A DNA stretch of 13,371 nt from Alphaproteobacteria bacterium. Lineage in GTDB: Bacteria > Pseudomonadota > Alphaproteobacteria > RF32 > CAG-239. Of this stretch, positions 1 through 6,246 are shown piece by piece. Numbering within the stretch: the first letter of the stretch is position 1; each line of letters begins with the position of its first letter. The translations under genes and the position numbers were made by a program. The notes beneath the pieces are model-generated. The model saw nothing but the letters and a program-made list of their open reading frames with translations, made no database searches and was not told the DNA's origin. The stretch is taken from positions 1 through 13,371 of the forward strand of contig JAFYWO010000009.1 of assembly GCA_017557925.1 (NCBI GenBank), read 5' to 3'.

Positions 1-868
1 AAGGAATGGACTTAATAACTTCTTCGTGCTTATCTGCATTAAGATAAGAGATAGAATCAATAAGTCTGAATTCTTCTGTTGCGTTGATATTTGCAACTTG
101 ATTATACTTCATCAAATCGCAAATACAGATGTTATCAAAATTTAAGTTACTAAAAAACTCAGGTAAATCCATTGTTTTTGGGTTAAAACAAGCAAATCTG
201 TCAGAGTGGTCTAAAACAGACACCTTACCGCTTTCTTCAAGCACCAAATAAGGATTTTGTCTGGTTAGCACAAGTTCTTCGTCTTTAACATAAGCAACGT
301 TAGAATCTTCAAACTTTACCAAAAAATAATCACGAGGATTATTCTTAATGCACAGATAAACACCTTTGGTGGCAGAAAAAACGTTTTTTACGACATAGTT
401 CTCTCTAAACTCATTTTCTCCCATAAGTTTAAATTTTCTTTCTATAAGGTCATAAAAAACAATACCTTTACCTTTGTTTTTATACTCCGGCAAGTCGTAT
501 TTAGCGCACTCTGTTTGACTAAATACTTTTTGAGCATCAAGGTTTTCGTCATAAATTACAGGAAAGTTATCACGTATCATATCAATAGGGTTTCCCCATA
601 GACAGTTATAACTTATGTAAGGAGGAGCCAAATAAGTATAAGACACATTATCCGTTGTATCTTTAAGTGATAAAAAATGTGATAATACTTTTTGGTTGAT
701 AAAAGCTTTTAGATTATAAAAATCCTCTTTTCCGTTAAAAACAAAATCTTTACCTAAAAAAAGGAAATTACCTTTCTCTTTTTTTAAATCTTTTTCATCT
801 CTAACACCGACAAATGGCAAAACATAATTTTTACCATTTACAAATACTTGAAAAATACGATTGCACAT
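1..868 (-). CDS. Unrecognised protein, 3' end outside the window
   Basis: The minus strand is open from an ATG at 868 to the window edge, giving 289 codons without a stop, so this is the N-terminal part of a larger protein. The product begins MCNRIFQVFVNGKNYVLPFV, has no signal peptide or membrane segment, and is rich in Asn, Lys, Asp, Phe and Tyr, as expected of a soluble cytoplasmic protein in an AT-rich genome. I recognise no family motif. The ATG is the first possible in-frame start, because an in-frame TAA lies a few codons upstream. It has no Shine-Dalgarno sequence, unlike its neighbours, although a good promoter lies about 55 bases upstream. The gene sits downstream of htpG on the same strand but is separated from it by the htpG terminator and has its own promoter, so it is probably an independent unit. 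The function cannot be given. Confidence 0.75.
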   Translation of the reverse strand, partial: MCNRIFQVFVNGKNYVLPFVGVRDEKDLKKEKGNFLFLGKDFVFNGKEDFYNLKAFINQKVLSHFLSLKDTTDNVSYTYLAPPYISYNCLWGNPIDMIRDNFPVIYDENLDAQKVFSQTECAKYDLPEYKNKGKGIVFYDLIERKFKLMGENEFRENYVVKNVFSATKGVYLCIKNNPRDYFLVKFEDSNVAYVKDEELVLTRQNPYLVLEESGKVSVLDHSDRFACFNPKTMDLPEFFSNLNFDNICICDLMKYNQVANINATEEFRLIDSISYLNADKHEEVIKSIP

Positions 869-923
869 AAAACATAAAAATTAAAATTAAATAATTACTA
901 AATTTATACATCTTTAAGCAAAA

Positions 924-952
924 GGTATATTTTGCTTTGTTTGTGATGTCAA
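924..952 (-). promoter_or_regulatory. Sigma70-like promoter for the gene at 1-868
   Basis: On the minus strand a perfect -35 TTGACA (952-947) is followed after 17 bases by TATACC (929-924). This would give a transcript starting near 917 with a leader of about 50 bases before the ATG at 868. It lies just beyond the htpG terminator, which supports separate transcription. Confidence 0.55.
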
Positions 953-961
953 GAATATTAT

Positions 962-996
962 ATAAAAAGCCGTCTATATATCTTACAGACGGCTTT
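962..996 (-). terminator. Rho-independent terminator of htpG
   Basis: A perfect 10-bp stem AAAGCCGTCT (966-975) / AGACGGCTTT (987-996) with an 11-base loop is followed on the minus strand by a T run (968-964). It begins about 25 bases past the htpG stop codon. Confidence 0.85.
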
Positions 997-1020
997 GGGG
1001 GTATCATCTTAAAGTGTTTA

Positions 1021-2859
1021 TCAGATAGCTTTTAAGATAAATTCACTTAATTTTTCATTGAACAGTTGAGGATTGGAAACTGCTTCTCCTTCCGCAATTT
1101 TGGCTTGTTCTAAAATAAGCATAGAAACATTTTTAACTACCTCGGTTTTATCATTTTCTTCAATAAGGGAGGTTAATTTTACAATCAACGGATGGTAAGG
1201 GTTGATTTGCAAAATACGAGAACTGTCAAAATTGGTTTTTTGTTGGTGGTTACGCATCAATCTTTCAAGATGTATACTCATTTGTCCTTCTAAAACCGTA
1301 AGACTTGCCGGAGATGAGGCCAATTTTTCGGTTGCTTCAACTTTTGAAACTTCTTCTTTAAACCATTCTTGCATATTATCTAAAAGTTTATTAAGCTTAT
1401 TTTCATCAGCCTTTATACCTTCTCTTTTTATACTTAAATCCAATTTTGCCTGACTGATGTGTTTTAGCTCATATCCCTTGTAGGAGGTTAAAGTTTGTGT
1501 CCAAAATTCATCAATAGGGTCATTTAACAGCAAAACTTCAATATCGTTTTCTTTAAATACATCAAGTTGCGGATTAGAGTTAAGAGTTTTAATATCGTCT
1601 CCGGTAATATAATAAATTTCTTTATTTTTGTCTTTTTTGTTTTCAATATATTTATCAAGACTTGTGAGTGTATCAATAGATTTGGTGCTATAAAAACGAG
1701 ATAACTCTGCAACATTTTCACGATTTGTAAAATCTTCATAAATACCCTCTTTAAAAGCAATGCCGAAAGCCTTCCAAAAGGTATTATATTTTTCTTCTTC
1801 TTTGGCCAAATTTTTGAGCTCTTTGATGATTCTGGAAACTGTTCCTTGACGAATTTTGGCAATTAAAGCACTTTGTTGGAGCATTTCACGAGATATATTA
1901 AGAGGTAAATCAGGACTATCAATAACACCTCTTAAAAATCTCAGATACACAGGCATCAAGCCTTCTACTTTATCTGATACAAAAACTTTATTAACATAGA
2001 GCTTAAGTCCTGTTATTCTGTCGGGTTGGAATAGGTCATAAGGGGCTTTTGTCGGCACAAATAATAAGCCGGAATATTCAAGACTTCCTTCTGCCTTAAA
2101 ATGAAGAGTAACCAACGGGTCATCAAAGTTTTTTGTAACGTGTTGATAAAAATCTCTATATTGTTTTTCGGTAATATCTGCTTTGTTTCTGGTCCAAAGA
2201 GCCTCATTTGTATTAACTGTTTCTTCGCCTGCATCACCTAAATTTAATACAATCGGATAATCTATATGCTCGGAATAAGTATGAATAATGTTTCTTAAAT
2301 AGATGGTATCAACAAAATCTTTTGCATCTTCTTTCAAATACAGCTTGATAGATGTACCGTATCCTTCTTTTGATGTATTTTTTATTTCATAACCATCTAT
2401 ACCGTCAGAAATCCATAAATAAGCTTCATTGGAATTTGCTTTTTTGGTTACAATTTCTACCTTTTGTGCTACCATAAATGCAGAATAAAAACCAACACCA
2501 AACTTGCCGATTAAATCAACTGCGGAGGCATTTTCTTTTGTGTTATTTAAAAATTCTGCAGTTCCGGATTTTGCAATTGTTCCTATATGATTAACAAGGT
2601 CATCTTTGTCCATACCGATACCATTATCGGAGATGGTTAAAGTGTTATCATCTTTGTTTGGGGTTATCGTTATTTTATATTGAGTATTTTCAATTTTTAA
2701 TTCAGGGTTAATCAACTTCCAATATTTAAGCTTGTCAATAGCGTCGGAACTATTGGAGATAAGTTCTCTTAAAAAGATATATTTTTCTGAATAAAGCGAA
2801 TTTATCACAATATCTAATAGTTTATTTACTTCTGTTTTAAAGCCTATTTTTTCTGCCAT
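1021..2859 (-). CDS. htpG: Molecular chaperone HtpG (bacterial Hsp90)
   Basis: This is the cytoplasmic ATP-dependent Hsp90 chaperone, which works as a homodimer with the DnaK system on partly folded clients. The 612-residue length is normal for the family. The GHKL ATPase domain shows all its motifs: RELISNSSDAIDKL near residues 31-44, with catalytic Glu32 and Mg-binding Asn36; DNGIGM at 78-83; GTIAKSGT at 93-100; and the lid glycine motif GKFGVGFYSAF at 118-128. The middle domain carries LPLNISREMLQ, with the conserved Arg that contacts ATP. The C-terminal third is a standard dimerisation domain. The start is fixed by AGGAGT (2873-2868), 8 bases before the ATG. The gene stands alone between its own promoter and terminator and ends in tandem TGA-TAA stops. 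I saw no clear heat-shock sigma32 promoter. Confidence 0.98.
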   Translation of the reverse strand: MAEKIGFKTEVNKLLDIVINSLYSEKYIFLRELISNSSDAIDKLKYWKLINPELKIENTQYKITITPNKDDNTLTISDNGIGMDKDDLVNHIGTIAKSGTAEFLNNTKENASAVDLIGKFGVGFYSAFMVAQKVEIVTKKANSNEAYLWISDGIDGYEIKNTSKEGYGTSIKLYLKEDAKDFVDTIYLRNIIHTYSEHIDYPIVLNLGDAGEETVNTNEALWTRNKADITEKQYRDFYQHVTKNFDDPLVTLHFKAEGSLEYSGLLFVPTKAPYDLFQPDRITGLKLYVNKVFVSDKVEGLMPVYLRFLRGVIDSPDLPLNISREMLQQSALIAKIRQGTVSRIIKELKNLAKEEEKYNTFWKAFGIAFKEGIYEDFTNRENVAELSRFYSTKSIDTLTSLDKYIENKKDKNKEIYYITGDDIKTLNSNPQLDVFKENDIEVLLLNDPIDEFWTQTLTSYKGYELKHISQAKLDLSIKREGIKADENKLNKLLDNMQEWFKEEVSKVEATEKLASSPASLTVLEGQMSIHLERLMRNHQQKTNFDSSRILQINPYHPLIVKLTSLIEENDKTEVVKNVSMLILEQAKIAEGEAVSNPQLFNEKLSEFILKAI

Positions 2860-2894
2860 ATTAAATTACTCCTATAAAAATATCACTTTATTTT

Positions 2895-2923
2895 TATATA
2901 GGTATAAATTTTGAGTATCGCAA
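2895..2923 (-). promoter_or_regulatory. Candidate htpG promoter
   Basis: On the minus strand TTGCGA (2923-2918), a 17-base spacer and TATATA (2900-2895) form a plausible sigma70-type promoter about 35 bases upstream of the htpG start. A second, weaker candidate (TTGACC, 17 bases, TTAAAT) lies further upstream. Neither clearly matches an RpoH heat-shock promoter. Confidence 0.4.
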
Positions 2924-2984
2924 TAACAAATTTAATTCTATTAAATAAAACCGGTCAAACTAATATATTTTTTATTGTTTATCT

Positions 2985-3011
2985 AAAAAAACAGCGCCGA
3001 GACGCTGTTTT
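2985..3011 (-). terminator. Terminator of the ankyrin-repeat gene
   Basis: A perfect 9-bp stem AAAACAGCG (2988-2996) / CGCTGTTTT (3003-3011) with a 6-base loop is followed on the minus strand by a run of seven T (2991-2985). It starts 5 bases after the stop codon of the gene at 3017-3598. Confidence 0.85.
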
Positions 3012-3016
3012 CTAAT

Positions 3017-3598
3017 CTAAATATCTTCCCAACTGTAATTGGGGCCTCCGTTTGCATTTTCATTTTTCAGAGCATTGAGTAAAAATTGATGTATCTTGTG
3101 GAATCTGTTATCTTTTGCTATATCAACAGCTGTTTTTTTGTTTCTGTTGATAAACTGGATATATGCACCACGATGGACTAATAGCTCAACGGTAAAACGT
3201 CTTTCTCCTTCAACTGCTTTCATTAAAGGGGTTATGCCGTCCATATCAGGCATATTAACTTGAGCTCCGTGGTCAATAAGAATATCAATAATATCGTTAT
3301 GACCGTTTTGGGCAGCTCTATGAAGAGCAGTTATACCAACATAATTCTTTTTGTTGGTTTTAGCTCCCAAATTAACCAAAAACTCAACAAATTTAGTTTT
3401 ACCTAAAGCTGAAGCAATCATGAGCGGGGTGTTACCCTCAACATCTTGTTCATCAAGTTCAAAACCGCTGGTTGATAATAAGTCTAAAAAAGCAGTCTTA
3501 TCTTCTGTTGTGATAATTTTATACAAGTCATCACTAGCTAAAGCGTTTTGAGAAATAAAAAACAATCCCAATAAACAAGCTAAAAATTTATATCTCAT
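3017..3598 (-). CDS. Exported ankyrin-repeat protein
   Basis: This 193-residue protein has an N-terminal signal peptide (MRYKFLACLLGLFFISQNALA, cleavage expected after about residue 21) and is therefore probably periplasmic or secreted. The mature part holds about four ankyrin repeats. Three are canonical, beginning EGNTPLMIASALGKTKFVEF (near 54), VGITALHRAAQNGHNDIIDI (near 87) and DGITPLMKAVEGERRFTVEL (near 120). A degenerate capping repeat with KKTAVDIAKDNRFHKIHQFL follows near 153. Ankyrin repeats bind proteins, so the family suggests a protein-protein interaction role but no enzyme activity; the partner is unknown. The start is supported by GGGAG a few bases upstream. It lies downstream of the phosphatase gene at 3790-4248 on the same strand with a 191-base gap and may have its own promoter (TATAAT at 3643-3638). 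Confidence 0.9.
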   Translation of the reverse strand: MRYKFLACLLGLFFISQNALASDDLYKIITTEDKTAFLDLLSTSGFELDEQDVEGNTPLMIASALGKTKFVEFLVNLGAKTNKKNYVGITALHRAAQNGHNDIIDILIDHGAQVNMPDMDGITPLMKAVEGERRFTVELLVHRGAYIQFINRNKKTAVDIAKDNRFHKIHQFLLNALKNENANGGPNYSWEDI

Positions 3599-3637
3599 AG
3601 CATCTCCCTAAATAAAATAAACTTTTGTTATGCTAAC

Positions 3638-3643
3638 ATTATA
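3638..3643 (-). promoter_or_regulatory. Possible -10 box for the ankyrin-repeat gene
   Basis: A perfect TATAAT on the minus strand lies about 40 bases upstream of the ATG at 3598. No good -35 is seen at the usual spacing, so this is only a weak candidate. Confidence 0.25.
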
Positions 3644-3694
3644 TTTTTGATTCGTAAAGAAGTTTTTATAGAAAATACAACGATTTTTAATGTT

Positions 3695-3781
3695 ATGCAG
3701 AGCTTGACAGTTTTTTATACTCAAAGCGCATTTGATGATTTTGAAGAAAAAAAGTTTGGATTAAATATCCGAAGCAGGTAA
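3695..3781 (+). other. Small open frame, possible gene remnant
   Basis: A 28-codon frame on the plus strand runs from the ATG at 3695 to the TAA at 3779-3781. Its end reads FDDFEEKKFGLNIRSR, which looks more protein-like than random AT-rich sequence. The same frame is open upstream to at least 3599. There is no Shine-Dalgarno sequence. It may be a relic of a lost gene or may be chance; I recognise no family. Confidence 0.15.
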
Positions 3782-3789
3782 TCGGTATG

Positions 3790-4248
3790 TCAATATTTTA
3801 AATGTTTTAAAAAGGCATCGCATCCTTCTATTATATCCCAATATGTTTCATCAAAGTTGCCGGTATACCAAGGGTCTTTGATGTTGCGAGGTTTGTTTGC
3901 AAAATCAAGCGGGCGATAGATTTTGTTATCCGTATCCACTCCAACGATAGATTTGATGTCTTCTATGTTACTATCATCCATAGCTAAAATATAATCATAG
4001 TAGGCATAATCAGACGGGCGAATACGACGAGAATAATGTTCTTCAAACGGAATATGCATAGAGGTTAATATTTCACGGGTGCCATAATGTATACCTGCGT
4101 GGCACATTTCATTGTAGCTTTCGGTGGCTGCAGATTCAATTTTAAACTTATCAGATAAGCCTCGTTCTTTAACCATTTGTTTAAACACAAATTGTGCCAT
4201 CGGTGAACGACATATATTTCCTAAACAAACAAATAAAACTTTAATCAT
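3790..4248 (-). CDS. Low-molecular-weight protein-tyrosine-phosphatase
   Basis: This 152-residue cytoplasmic enzyme hydrolyses phosphotyrosine through a cysteinyl-phosphate intermediate. The P-loop CLGNICRS sits at residues 8-15, with nucleophile Cys8 and Arg14, directly after the first beta strand as the fold requires. The general acid is Asp125 in KDPWYTG. The tyrosine-rich stretch SDYAYYDYILAMDDSN (79-94) carries the usual LAMD motif. Length and motif order are normal for LMW-PTP, which in bacteria often acts on tyrosine kinases of exopolysaccharide systems, but no such kinase is in the window, so the substrate is unknown. The start follows a weak GGA. A promoter lies about 40 bases upstream, in a region shared divergently with mbfA. 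Confidence 0.95.
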   Translation of the reverse strand: MIKVLFVCLGNICRSPMAQFVFKQMVKERGLSDKFKIESAATESYNEMCHAGIHYGTREILTSMHIPFEEHYSRRIRPSDYAYYDYILAMDDSNIEDIKSIVGVDTDNKIYRPLDFANKPRNIKDPWYTGNFDETYWDIIEGCDAFLKHLKY

Positions 4249-4289
4249 AATTTTTCCAATACAAAACAGCTTATACGAATTGAATACTT

Positions 4290-4317
4290 ATCATAGAAAT
4301 TATAATTATAAAAACAA
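4290..4317 (-). promoter_or_regulatory. Candidate promoter of the LMW-PTP gene
   Basis: On the minus strand TTGTTT (4317-4312), a 16-base spacer and TATGAT (4295-4290) lie about 40 bases upstream of the ATG at 4248. Confidence 0.4.
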
Positions 4318-4375
4318 GAAAATATTTTTGTTTTTTAAGCTTTGATTTAAGGATAAATATATTAAGTATTTTGGT

Positions 4376-4381
4376 TTGACA
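4376..4381 (+). promoter_or_regulatory. -35-like TTGACA upstream of mbfA
   Basis: A perfect TTGACA lies 95 bases upstream of the mbfA start. No convincing -10 is found at 16-18 bases. The sequence TATGGT (4405-4410) is too far at 23 bases, so the promoter is poor by consensus and may need an activator or be non-standard. Confidence 0.3.
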
Positions 4382-4415
4382 AGTTTTATTTTTTGTGTTA
4401 GTGCTATGGTAGATA

Positions 4416-4436
4416 AATTGTTAATGAATAACAATT
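4416..4436 (+). promoter_or_regulatory. Perfect palindrome, candidate operator of mbfA
   Basis: AATTGTTA (4416-4423) and TAACAATT (4429-4436) are perfect 8-base inverted arms around a 5-base centre. The element lies 40 bases upstream of the mbfA start codon, between the -35-like box and the ribosome binding site, where a repressor would block transcription. There is no T tract, so it is not a terminator. In rhizobia mbfA is controlled by the iron regulator Irr (family knowledge); this palindrome does not obviously match the Irr or Fur consensus sequences I know, so the regulator is unknown. Confidence 0.45.
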
Positions 4437-4476
4437 AAATTATCTGTTTTTTTTATTAAAATTAAGGGGATAAAGT

Positions 4477-5355
4477 ATGAAAGTATGTCCTAAAGAGCAT
4501 TTGGCTACAATTAAGAGTTTTCAAAAAGATGAAGCAACGGCATCTTTGCTTTATTTGATTATGGCAAAGAGTATTAAAGATAAGAAAAATAGACGCATTA
4601 TGCTTAAGATGGCAAAAGAAGAAAAGGCGCATTCGTTGATTTGGAAGCAATATACCAATTTAGAAATTAAACCAAATAAATTTAAGGTATTTTTTTATAG
4701 TATCATAAATTATATTTTGGGATATACTTTTGTTATTAAGTTGTTAGAAGCTAATGAATATAACGGCATTACTTCTATGGATTGTGTAAAGGATGAATTT
4801 CCTGAAATTGAGCATATTATAGCACAAGAAAAGGCGCATGAAAATTCTTTGATTGAAATGCTTGATGAGGAACGTTTGAACTATACAGGTGCGATGGTTT
4901 TGGGGCTTAATGATGCTTTGGTTGAATTAACAGGTGCGATTGCAGGATTAACATTTGTTTTGATGAATACAAGTTTGATTGCTATGTCCGGAGTTATTAC
5001 CGGAATTGCCGCAACTCTTTCTATGGCAGCTTCTAATTATTTAGCTGAACGTGCAAATGGTAATTCCAATGCCTTAAAAGCCAGTATTTATACAGGTATT
5101 GCATATCTTATTACAGTTGTATTTTTGACACTACCGTATCTTGTTTTGCCTAATGATATGTATGTTATGGCACTTTGTGTTATGATTACGACAGTTGTTG
5201 TTCTTATTTATGTATTTAGCTTTTATATTGCAACGGTTAAGTCTGAAAAGGTTATGCCGAGATTTTTAGAAATGGCTGGAATTAGTTTATCGGTTGCGTT
5301 GATTTCATTCTTAATTGGAATTTTAGCTAAATTTTGTTTTGGTATTGAGGTTTAA
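4477..5355 (+). CDS. mbfA: Membrane-bound ferritin-like iron exporter (MbfA type, rubrerythrin-VIT1 fusion)
   Basis: The 292-residue protein joins an N-terminal ferritin-like four-helix domain (about 1-135) to a C-terminal VIT1/CCC1-type transporter (about 136-292). Di-iron ligands are visible as Glu19 in KDEATASLLY, Glu49/His52 in KEEKAHSLIW, Glu91/Glu94 and Glu118/His121 in QEKAHENSLI. The transporter starts with GLNDALVELTGAIAGLTF (143-160), the VIT1 signature helix with a conserved Asp, and continues with about five hydrophobic segments. In rhizobia MbfA exports iron and protects from iron and peroxide stress in the inner membrane, and I infer the same here. The start follows AAGGGGA about 6 bases upstream. 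The gene is monocistronic, preceded by a palindrome that may be a metal-responsive operator, and ends at a terminator shared with the convergent phosphatase gene. Confidence 0.92.
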   Translation: MKVCPKEHLATIKSFQKDEATASLLYLIMAKSIKDKKNRRIMLKMAKEEKAHSLIWKQYTNLEIKPNKFKVFFYSIINYILGYTFVIKLLEANEYNGITSMDCVKDEFPEIEHIIAQEKAHENSLIEMLDEERLNYTGAMVLGLNDALVELTGAIAGLTFVLMNTSLIAMSGVITGIAATLSMAASNYLAERANGNSNALKASIYTGIAYLITVVFLTLPYLVLPNDMYVMALCVMITTVVVLIYVFSFYIATVKSEKVMPRFLEMAGISLSVALISFLIGILAKFCFGIEV

Positions 5356-5398
5356 TTGTAATGATTTGCAATATATAAAATTACTTTCGGTATAAAAG

Positions 5399-5429
5399 AA
5401 AACTCCCTATTGATTTAGGGAGTTTTTTT
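5399..5429. terminator. Bidirectional terminator shared by mbfA and the PAP2 phosphatase gene
   Basis: A perfect stem AACTCCCTA (5401-5409) / TAGGGAGTT (5416-5424), extendable by two A-T pairs, surrounds a 6-base loop. T runs follow on both strands (seven T from 5423 on plus; TTTTCTTTTATA on minus). It lies 45 bases past the mbfA stop and contains the last codons and TAG stop (5409-5407) of the phosphatase gene. Confidence 0.88.
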
Positions 5430-6123
5430 GTTTTTGTATTTCTTGTTTTGCTTTGTTTAAGTCTTCTTTGAAGCGAGGACTTTGGTTTAGTGCGTTAACA
5501 AGTGAACCAGCCAGTAGTCGTGAGGTGCTAACATCTGTTTGATAGTGGTAACCGACTATTACACGACTTTGTCCGTATTCATATCCACGTTTAAGAATTT
5601 CTGTTTGGTGTGAAGGGAGTAATTGTGCCATAACTAAAGCTGTTGTCCAACCGATTAGTGTGTGTCCTGAAGGATAAGAATTTCTGGTTCTATACTTTTT
5701 TTCTAAATCCGGTATTGGTGTAGGCTCATTAAAATATGCAAACGGACGTGTGCGGAAATGATGTTTTTTGGCAATGGTAGAAGTAATGGCTGTAGTATCT
5801 AATATGTTGGATAGAAGTTGAAGTGTATGGGGAGTAGTTTCTTGGGTTAATGTTATGCCGGAAACTTCTGAGTATATTTGGGCGATATAAGAAACTTCGT
5901 GGCTTGCATCTTCTATGGCTATTTGTCCTCTTTTAGTATTACGAAGTGTTTTTCCTAATTCGTATTGTTGTTTATCTGATATAAATTCTTTAGTATCTTC
6001 TTTTGGGGGAAGAGGGAGAAATGATACTATGTCAGGAATTTCTTTTTCTGTAAGGTAAGATATGGCATAAGTATTTTGTGATATAAATAAAAAACTCATA
6101 AATAACAGGTGATGTAATTTCAT
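5407..6123 (-). CDS. Exported class A non-specific acid phosphatase (PAP2 superfamily)
   Basis: This secreted PAP2-fold phosphatase likely removes phosphate from diverse phosphomonoesters in the periplasm through a phosphohistidine intermediate. With the ATG at 6123 the protein has 238 residues and opens with a clean signal peptide (MKLHHLLFMSFLFISQNTYA, cleavage after about Ala20). The full catalytic signature is present: KX6RP (Lys119 to Arg126-Pro127), PSGH (151-154) and SRX5HX3D (Ser186, Arg187, His193, Asp197). An ATG at 6135 would add four residues, but it has no ribosome binding site, whereas 6123 has GGAG (6133-6130) followed by six A, so 6123 is preferred. The only strongly hydrophobic segment is the signal, so the mature protein is probably soluble. 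A Lys/Gln-rich tail ends inside the terminator hairpin shared with mbfA. Confidence 0.92.
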   Translation of the reverse strand: MKLHHLLFMSFLFISQNTYAISYLTEKEIPDIVSFLPLPPKEDTKEFISDKQQYELGKTLRNTKRGQIAIEDASHEVSYIAQIYSEVSGITLTQETTPHTLQLLSNILDTTAITSTIAKKHHFRTRPFAYFNEPTPIPDLEKKYRTRNSYPSGHTLIGWTTALVMAQLLPSHQTEILKRGYEYGQSRVIVGYHYQTDVSTSRLLAGSLVNALNQSPRFKEDLNKAKQEIQKQKNSLNQ

Positions 6124-6193
6124 TTTTTTCTCCATTGCTTGTTTTTTTTTATAAAGGTATGGTATTTATTTTTTTATTTTATTCAAGAATTAT

Positions 6194-6228
6194 AAAGAAA
6201 AAACTCCCAATTTTCAGTTGAGAGTTTT
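6194..6228 (-). terminator. Terminator of metG
   Basis: The stem AAAACTC-C-CAA (6200-6210) / TTG-A-GAGTTTT (6218-6228) has one mismatch and a 7-base loop, and is followed on the minus strand by TTTTTTCTTTATA. It begins about 20 bases after the metG stop codon. The stem resembles the one at 5401-5424. Confidence 0.8.
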
Positions 6229-6246
6229 TTTGTTTTAGATGAAATG

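Noticed and set aside
3758..3770. Terminator after the LMW-PTP gene
   Set aside because: The stem GGAT/ATCC is only four base pairs, although a T run follows on the minus strand.
4124..4345. Plus-strand ORF overlapping the LMW-PTP start
   Set aside because: It is antisense to a gene with full catalytic motifs and shows no family features.
6124..6135. ATG at 6135 as the PAP2 gene start
   Set aside because: No ribosome binding site precedes it, while the ATG at 6123 has GGAG at ideal spacing and gives a cleaner signal peptide.
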